Shown here one piece after another: positions 56,630 to 64,000 of a stretch of DNA of 64,000 nucleotides. A model generated the notes under the pieces. The model was not told the origin of the DNA and ran no database searches. It saw nothing but the letters and a program-made list of their open reading frames with translations. Numbering within the stretch: the stretch's first letter is position 1; the number at the start of each line of letters is the position of its first letter. Origin of the DNA: Leptoclinus maculatus (Eukaryota > Chordata > Actinopteri > Perciformes > Stichaeidae); NCBI GenBank assembly GCA_032191485.1, contig JAVDOI010000179.1:101001-165000 (forward strand), given 5' to 3'. The translations under genes and the position numbers were made by a program.

Positions 56630-58350
56630 AAGCCGTCAGTGTGGTTTCCTCTAAAAGAAGAAGATAGAAACTTTGATACGTTCATCAACATTCATCCCTT
56701 TTGGCTTCATAAGAAAAGAAAGAAAAGATATTCTATATGGAGGGCTGAGGATGAACTAAGGAGTCTCACTCTGAGGAAAGAAGCTGTTCATCAGCTGATA
56801 CTTCTGTATCAGCAGCAGGTGAACAGGTTGTGTCTGGGTGGGTTTAGTCTTTAATAACCTTTGAGCTCTTCTCAGTATCACAAGACAACCCGGTCAGTTG
56901 GTTTGTGGGCTGTCGAGATCAGAAAACATTCAACAAGCCATTCAGATGTGTCTCTCCTTCCTCATTAGAATACACCGCCCACAGGTTGAGAGCTACCTCT
57001 GCAAAGGTGAACCATACTTCTCTCACAAGCCAATCAGAGCAGACTGGGCTTTAGGGGAGGGGCTGTGAAAGAGACGGCACTAAAACGGACTGTCGGATAT
57101 ATTCTGTTTTATTTATAAAAAAATAATTAAACATGTTCTACTAGAAACCTAAAATACAAGTATGAGCAAGACATGTCTCCTTTATGTTTATGAAGTTATC
57201 AATTCCACAAACTTCCCTTTAAATAATACTTTTCAATTAATTGGAAACTTAATATTGTGCAGTTTATGTAAAAAATATTTTTAACAAATTTGCCAAAATG
57301 TCATTACTTTCTACATTAAAAAAACAGAAAAGAAAGAGAAAGGTATTGTTCTGGAAAAGAACGATACAAGTGAATAGTTCATTCTCTAAGTACTGCTGCT
57401 CCACTCACTTCCAAAAGACCTTGGACCCTCGCAGCAGAAAAGGAAAAACTTGAAGAAGGAAAATCTATTGCACCTCTGGCACCTCTGGCCAACCTGACGG
57501 GTTTTGGGTTGTTATGTGTACAGAATGAACAACAAAATAGAATTACAATATAGTCAATCCATATGGCATTCTGATGATCTGGTATTTAATTCTCCTATTT
57601 TGTTGCACTGTTGTGTTGGTGGTGTTCATGTTTATGAGGATATTTTGTATAACTCCTCTTCGGTTTACTGTTGATTTATTTAATTGAAGTGGCCGTGGGG
57701 CAGACACAGTCTCCATGTGGTTGTGGGTGGGTAACCGCTCTAATGGAAGCGCAGAGAAGTGTGTAAGTCTGCAGCTCTGCTTCCTGGTCTCAACTCTGAT
57801 AAATGGTAATCTCTGAAGATTTACAGTTTACACATTAAACATATGTTCACTTTATGAATTGGGATGCAATCAAACGACATGGCTCCAATATTAAACTGCT
57901 GTTAACACCGTAATGCATTATAATATTACAACAGCCCAGATTTTACAGATAATACTTCAGTACTTCTACTTCGAACGGACAGACATCCTACAGTGTACTT
58001 CTTCCACCACTGATGAAGACACTTTGCATGACAGTTCACAGAACTAAAGTAATGTAGGGCCTGATATAAAAGGTTCATGTAGTCGATGCCTGTCGCACAT
58101 GTTTCTACATTGTTTGGAGCTTGGCAGACTGTATGAAGAAGTTTAAATGGCATTGACAGAATTGCATAACTTAAACACCTTTTCATTGCCATTATGTTGC
58201 TAGTGCAACAGCTTTGATCGTTTTTTACTTCCTGGTAGCAAGCCTACTGCAGGAAATAAAAAGAGTTTGTGTTGCCACGTTTGAAAAGGAGTTAAGCACG
58301 AGGGAGCCATATCATCCATGAAATGTAATTGTATAAATAAACATGTGTTT
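56630..58350. other. No gene seen; Nudix exons of dcp2 are not here
   Basis: I searched this 1.7 kb for the upstream exons expected before the dcp2 C-terminal exons and found none. It is AT-rich, with one stretch (56940-57090) resembling a dispersed repeat. Confidence 0.45.
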
Positions 58351-58354
58351 TGTG

Positions 58355-58640
58355 GACTTGGAGAAGGCAGACGAACGTGTCCCCAGAGGAGTACTGTGGG
58401 AGTATGTGGCACCGGGGTTATTGTCATCCGGTCTTTAACCCAAGTGAGAGCTGTGTGCACATAAAGTAAACCATGTTTTCAGTGGGTGTAGACCTCAGTC
58501 AGGGTTGTCCCTCGTCACTGATTGTGGTTGTGATATTCATGGGGAGGATCTCAAGGTGCAGCCGGGGGTAGGTGACTGTCCGGTTTTGGGACATTAGAGT
58601 TGCATCTCTTCTCTTTGCAAATGATGTGGTTCTGTTGGCA
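58355..58640 (+). pseudogene. Rex3/RTE-type reverse transcriptase fragment
   Basis: Plus-strand reading, with stops and shifts, gives DLEKADERVPRGVLWEY, then VDLSQGCPSSLIVVVIFMGR and SLLFANDVVLLA. Intact Rex3/RTE elements read DLEKAFDRVPRxxLW, GLRQGCPLSPLLFVxxMDR and SLLFADDVVLLA. The catalytic FADD has become FAND. A decayed insertion about 0.25 kb before the first dcp2 exon. Confidence 0.7.
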
Positions 58641-58895
58641 TACTGCATTTGATATTCTATGTGGACATACTAAATATGTTTCTTGCATACTAAATAGTAT
58701 GGCAGTGTGGTTATTGGAACGCACCCCATTAGGTTTGGTCTGTGTAACGGGGGATGGGACCTTGTGATTTAATGTTGGGTTGAGTGCAGGTCAGCCTGCT
58801 TCACTCATACAGCCCCTGAAATGGGACATATAACCTGAGACTCTCTTGGTTGCTACATCACTGTAACCTCATAACTTGTGTTCTTTTCTCGATAG

Positions 58896-59934
58896 AACAC
58901 AACTTTGAAAAGCAATGGGAAGAAGTGTCAGGACTCCCCTCATGGAGCCAACAACCAGCAGGTGAAAACTACATTAGTAAGTGCAGAACCTTGAGTTTCA
59001 GATAGCTGTTTTTAGTATAGAGACCACATGTGATTCTGACCTGAATAGTTTAAACCGTAACACCAGTCATCAGTCAAAAAGGGAAATTGACATACCTGAA
59101 CATTCTACAGACTTTTGGCCAGTGGACCAGTTTTAAAGCCACTGTATGTAGAATTAGAAAATGATCCACTCATGCACGGCGCTGCTCTGTAAGTGATGGT
59201 GTAATTACAAGCATTGCACTGTTGTACACTTTCTACAGAAAGAAGATAAAAGACTTCAACCCAGAAGACTGCAAGACAGTTTTGAGAGAGGTATGGTTTG
59301 TTCAGTTTTAACATCCGGAATACTGTCGAGTCAAGATGTTTGTAAATGACTAAATCATTTCTTAAACTATGACTATTTTCCTTCACATATGGTTTGTTGA
59401 GTTACCATGTGTAACCTGGAGACTGCACCCACTATGCTAAGCTAACTTGGCTTAATAAAATACTTCAACTGCTGCACTGTCTCTGCTAATGTGACGGCAT
59501 TGAATGAGTTATTAGATGCCTTAAAAGAATCACAATGCTGTCCTCTTTTCAGAAATGGGATATTTTTAAGGTTTGCAATTACTCAATTTCTAATTTGGGG
59601 TGTGGCCCTTGAGGGGAGATTACTCTGTAATGAATGAGGAGCACCAGTTGTGGTCCAGAAAGGGAACATTTAGTTGAATTCCAGGTCAACAGCAAACTGA
59701 GTGGAGAATAAAAGAAAAATCTTTCTTTCAACATAGTTTCAGACCTTCCTAAGATTAACATCTCCCACAAACCAGACCTGTAAATGAACTGTTCTCTTCA
59801 CAGATGTGGCTCCATGCAGCTCCAACGGTCACCAGACCGTCCACAGCAGAGACTCCGAGGAACTGCAGTCTGCCAAGGCTTTCCTCAGTTTCAAATTCGA
59901 CAGAGACGCCATCATGAGATGCTGTGACTACTGA
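58896..59934 (+). CDS. dcp2: mRNA-decapping enzyme Dcp2, last three exons only
   Basis: Dcp2 hydrolyses the mRNA 5' cap in cytoplasmic P-bodies. Exons: 58896-58976 (TLKSNGKKCQDSPHGANNQQ, donor GTAAGT), 59239-59290 (KEDKRLQPRRLQDSFER) and 59804-59934 (VAPCSSNGHQTVHS to AKAFLSFKFDRDAIMRC, stop TGA 59932-59934). They total 264 nt, 87 residues plus stop, in frame across both junctions. They resemble the vertebrate DCP2 C-terminus as I remember it (NGRKQYQDSPNQ; KKLHPRKLQDNFETD; RAFLSFKFDHNAIMK). The last segment is the conserved C-terminal short motif. The regulatory and Nudix catalytic domains (about 300 residues in exons 5' of these) are not found between ythdc2 and this point. This is either a partial duplicate or a gene split by assembly. 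The reading frame is clean, so decay is not obvious. Confidence 0.8.
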
Positions 59935-59939
59935 CATGG

Positions 59940-61170
59940 CTGATGAGGAGCTGTGCCTCTCCTGTCAATGCATGGAACTATGGCCTCAGAGGCTTTTTAC
60001 CTTATAGTCTAGGGGATGTTGCTGAACTTGTCCTTTTTCCTTCTTGGCCTGCTTGTCATGAGCACACATCTACAGTGGGGAGTTGCTCCTCTATCATTGA
60101 ACACATCCAATAAGCAGTTTTGTCTTTTCAGACTATATAAAAGGCATGGTAACCTAACAGCACTGCTTTCCCTCTGAGGCAGAATCCTGTTAGTCGAAAT
60201 TCAACAACACATAGACCACGAGGAGAGGACTGCTCAGGTTAACCATTCGTCTTTTAAAGGCAAGAGATCAACAGTTTTGAGAACATAATGGATTTTAAGC
60301 ACATATGAGGTGACTGAAACATAAAAAAAAACAATCAGTTGGGGTATCTCAGTGAATTCCGCCAGTGAATCAAAGTTAAATTTAGTTTATTATGTACTGA
60401 TTTTAAGATGTAATAACGTTAGGGTTAGTCATTTCCTCCATTTCTCCTCTTGAGTCCTAAAAAATGCTTTGGATGCTTAAAACAGGTGATTATTTATAGT
60501 GTTATTGGCTTTATTACCATTATTTCTTAAGATTTTATCCAGGAATGTAGTATGTAATGGAATATTGACTTGGGGAATGAAGAGCAGTCTTTGCAAGTTG
60601 AATGTCATTAAATTCATGTTGCTCTGCTGTATTGAGTTCTATGGAAATCAATCATAAAGGCCAGAAGGATTCCTGATCACTGATGTGACGTAATGATAAT
60701 GACATGGTAATTGAATGAAACTTGTATTTGAATTTAAATGATGTCCAGGTGGTAGCTGAAAATGAACATTTCCATAATGTCAGGAGTCTTTCAAGTCAAC
60801 CATTATAAGATTGACTACTATGAAAATGAATGTTTCTTATTGTGGCAGGGTTGTGCTCAGGGTCACACAAACAATGGTCAGTGTGAGGTTTGGGAGTCAT
60901 TGTGCATTATACACCATATGTGAAAATTGGATTTTAACATTTTAATTCTGTCATATATCACATGCACATAACCGGAAAATGACTTTTCAGTTTGATTAAA
61001 TAGGCTCGTTGGAATGTTTTTGGCAACAGCCTTCCATCCGTTGTTATTTTCCAGCCGGCTTGTAATTCAAGGCTGTTCTATCCTGCAGCTTCCACACGTT
61101 CAAAATCCTGTCGAGATTTCGTGAAACAGAAGTTCTCAGTCATATCTTTTGGCTGGTATGAAAACCTGCA
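59940..61170. other. dcp2 3' UTR and flank, nothing else seen
   Basis: AT-rich sequence with no further exon and no canonical polyadenylation signal close to the dcp2 stop. No repeats were named. Confidence 0.4.
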
Positions 61171-61174
61171 CACT

Positions 61175-62330
61175 GTTCAGACTGTGAGGCATGATGGAGG
61201 ACCATTCTGTTCAGACTGTGAGGCATGATGGAGGACCATTCTGTTCAGGCTGTGAGGCATGATGGAGGACCATTCTGTTCAGGCTGTGAGGCATGATGGA
61301 GGACCATTCTGTTCAGGCTGTGAGGCATGATGGAGGACCATTCTGTTCAGGCTGTGAGGCATGATGGAGGACCATTCTGTTCAGGCTGTGAGGCATGATG
61401 GAGGACCATTCTGTTCAGACTGTGAGGCATGATGGAGGACCATTCTGTTCAGGCTGTGAGGCATGATGGAGGACCATTCTGTTCAGGCTGTGAGGCATGA
61501 TGGAGGACCATTCTGTTCAGGCTGTGAGGCATGATGGAGGACCATTCTGTTCAGGCTGTGAGGCATGATGGAGGACCATTCTGTTCAGACTGTGAGGCAT
61601 GATGGAGGACCATTCTGTTCAGGCTGTGAGGCATGATGGAGGACCATTCTGTTCAGACTGTGAGGCATGATGGAGGACCATTCTGTTCAGACTGTGAGGC
61701 ATGATGGAGGACCATTCTGTTCAGGCTGTGAGGCATGATGGAGGACCATTCTGTTCAGGCTGTGAGGCATGATGGAGGACCATTCTGTTCAGGCTGTGAG
61801 GCATGATGGAGGACCATTCTGTTCAGGCTGTGAGGCATGATGGAGGACCATTCTGTTCAGGCTGTGAGGCATGATGGAGGACCATTCTGTTCAGGCTGTG
61901 AGGCATGATGGAGGACCATTCTGTTCAGGCTGTGAGGCATGATGGAGGACCATTCTGTTCAGACTGTGAGGCATGATGGAGGACCATTCTGTTCAGACTG
62001 TGAGGCATGATGGAGGACCATTCTGTTCAGGCTGTGAGGCATGATGGAGGACCATTCTGTTCAGACTGTGAGGCATGATGGAGGACCATTCTGTTCAGAC
62101 TGTGAGGCATGATGGAGGACCATTCTGTTCAGGCTGTGAGGCATGATGGAGGACCATTCTGTTCAGACTGTGAGGCATGATGGAGGACCATTCTGTTCAG
62201 ACTGTGAGGCATGATGGAGGACCATTCTGTTCAGACTGTGAGGCATGATGGAGGACCATTCTGTTCAGACTGTGAGGCATGATGGAGGACCATTCTGTTC
62301 AGGCTGTGAGGCATGATGGAGGACCATTGC
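61175..62330. repeat. 34-bp minisatellite, 34 copies
   Basis: The unit is CTGTTCAGRCTGTGAGGCAT then GATGGAGGACCATT, 34 bp, repeated 34 times with almost no variation except one A/G site. Run-lengths from left to right are 2A 5G 1A 4G 1A 1G 2A 7G 2A 1G 2A 1G 4A 1G. The near-identity implies recent expansion or ongoing homogenisation. Confidence 0.96.
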
Positions 62331-64000
62331 ACTAGACTACTGTGAACATAAGTTATTCTCTCAACCAATGACAAATACAAATGACTCTCAAAGGCCCACA
62401 TTAAGGGATTTCTAGCCACTATAGATGATAAACAAGACTATTTTCATTAAAGTTTTAGAAGTCTTTAAAGTTCAACCCACAGTCGTACAATTTATATTCT
62501 CTCAAGGTTATACGAACATGCGTACATGTGAGATGTCTTTGTGATTCTCACGGGTTTCTTTGTTATTAAGTGGACAGACGGTGATCTCAAGTGAGCTTTG
62601 GTGAGAGGTGTAAATATTGTGATATGTTACTGGTTAATAGCAAATGAAGATGGAACACAGCTCCACTTTGAAAATGTCAAATTCGCATGGTGAAAAAGCA
62701 TTATTATTCAGTGTGGCTTTGTGGCACAAAGGCAGTAAAACTGCCTGTGCCAAAGCACACTGACTGTAATCCTGCGGGACTAATACTATTATTATTATCC
62801 AGGAAGTTTGGCGCACTTCTCCTCACACAGCGTTGCCAACAGCGGCGCGAAAAATACATCCAGACGTGCGGCCTGGTCGGGAATAGTGTGCTAAGTATTT
62901 TTCGGAGAGATTCGCCCAGCGGTTTTCCCGAAAATCCCCAAAAACGGAGCAAAATTTCTCCATTCACTTGAATGGGGTTTCGGCGTGAAGAGAGCAAAAA
63001 AACCTCTTAACTTTGGGTCCATATTGACTAGCCATACTTTAACGTAGAAAAATGATTCAAAGTTTAAAACGTAGACAAAACGCTGAAGGTTATTGAGCCA
63101 AATGGACATTTTGATAGCTAGCACAGTTTTCACGAACTCACAGATTAAGTTTCAGGAACATTTTGGGTCCATTTCAGATTTTATAATGGGTGTGTATTGC
63201 GCTGCTCGTTAAGGGCTAGAGTGAGAGCATAATTGTTAGAGTGGAGCAGAGCAGGAAAATATTCTGTGATTTTTACAAACAAATTGCTCAGAGTCCCACA
63301 ATTTTCACTCTTCATGCATTATTTTTTGCTACAAAGTTAGCTAATCGTGTGCTGGTCTAGAGAAATGACTGTGGAATCCAACAGATTTACACATTTGGCA
63401 CTACAGCCTTTAATTGACAGGAAAACCAACTTTCTGCTCCATAGAGACCAATGTTAAATTTTACTTCAAGATCATCTTCCACAGAACACGGTACCCCATT
63501 TCTAAATCGCCGGTTCAGCCACATTTTTTACACTACAGACACAATTTTCACATGATCTTTTCTTCAACTCAGCCTTCCTCTCAGTTATTAATATCGGAGC
63601 AATAGGAGCTACGGTTATGGGGGTTTTGAGGATTTGTTTGAGATTTGTTTCCCTGCTTTTTCTCCATGAACAGGCTGCAGGCACACAGGTGATTCTGATT
63701 GAGCTGTTGATGTTGATAAACACACAGACTCACAGACACACCCACACACATGACTTAGAGATATAGTGATGCAGCTCAGCCAATCAAATGTGGGTATTCT
63801 GACAAGTTTCCTGATTGGAGTGACATGTACACACACCATGACACAAGAGGGCGAGACGAGGAAAGACATCGCAGAGCAGGACAATAGTTAGGTAAGCTGT
63901 AAAATGTTAAAACATGGGACAATCTCCAAATGAGAAAGATTGACAGAGACATCAGAGTCTTGAACCAAGAATGGTTAGACTCGTAGAGGCAAATTTCTCT
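62331..64000. other. No gene seen; probable dispersed repeats
   Basis: The stretch 62850-63400 has the feel of a teleost interspersed repeat (CTCCATTCACTTGAATGGGG, TTTTGGGTCCATTTCAGATT), but I cannot name it. Small open frames on both strands overlap and lack splice support. A short (CA)-rich stretch lies at 63718-63750. Confidence 0.35.

Noticed and set aside
58355..58640. A coding exon of dcp2 before the three C-terminal exons
   Set aside because: The peptide is clearly a Rex3/RTE reverse transcriptase relic with stops.

Overview
This window is vertebrate DNA, almost certainly from a percomorph teleost. The evidence is a 30-exon ythdc2 gene with GT-AG introns, the end of a muscle-type nicotinic receptor gene, an SRCR/Ig-type immune receptor, and a teleost repeat load: L2/CR1-like, L1, Rex3-like LINEs, tRNA-derived SINEs, hAT, piggyBac-like and TA-flanked DNA transposons, and long microsatellites. 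No bacterial-style genes, operons, CRISPR arrays or RNA genes were found.

Layout. 0-2 kb: last coding exon of a nicotinic acetylcholine receptor alpha subunit (chrna1-like, minus strand), with (TG)70 just past its stop. 3-8.2 kb: a 0.7 kb pyrimidine tract, three orphan exon-like blocks of an unrecognised plus-strand gene, and an almost full-length L2-like LINE. 8.4-21.4 kb: a nest of mobile DNA. It holds two copies of an unclassified repeat, one carrying a TTAA-flanked insert, plus a 98-bp-arm hairpin, an L1 ORF1 remnant, a piggyBac fragment, a broken hAT element with a 13-bp satellite inside it, a TA-flanked MITE and a second hAT relic. 22-25.7 kb: a type I membrane receptor with two SRCR domains, one Ig-like domain, a TM segment and a poly-Glu tail; its signal-peptide exon is not seen. 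26-32 kb: AT-rich repeats, two facing LTR-like blocks, a SINE, and the probable 5' region of ythdc2.

32.6-56.6 kb: ythdc2 on the plus strand. Thirty exons sum to 4,200 nt (1,399 codons plus stop) with all phases compatible. They encode R3H, DEVH helicase with inserted ankyrin repeats, HA2/OB-like and YTH domains, so the gene looks functional. Its introns hold SINEs, a TTAA element with its own TATA box and a small basic ORF, a 20-bp minisatellite invaded twice by a hAT-like MITE, and LINE scraps. Several of these insertions sit within a few tens of bases of splice acceptors.

57-64 kb: a Rex3-like reverse transcriptase relic, then only the last three exons of dcp2 (mRNA decapping enzyme C-terminus) with no Nudix exons in front, then a 34-copy, 34-bp minisatellite. 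Ythdc2 and Dcp2 both act on mRNA stability (m6A reading and decapping), but their adjacency here is a position, not evidence of joint function. Exon borders were placed by eye from splice consensus and remembered family sequence, so individual borders could move by a few bases.
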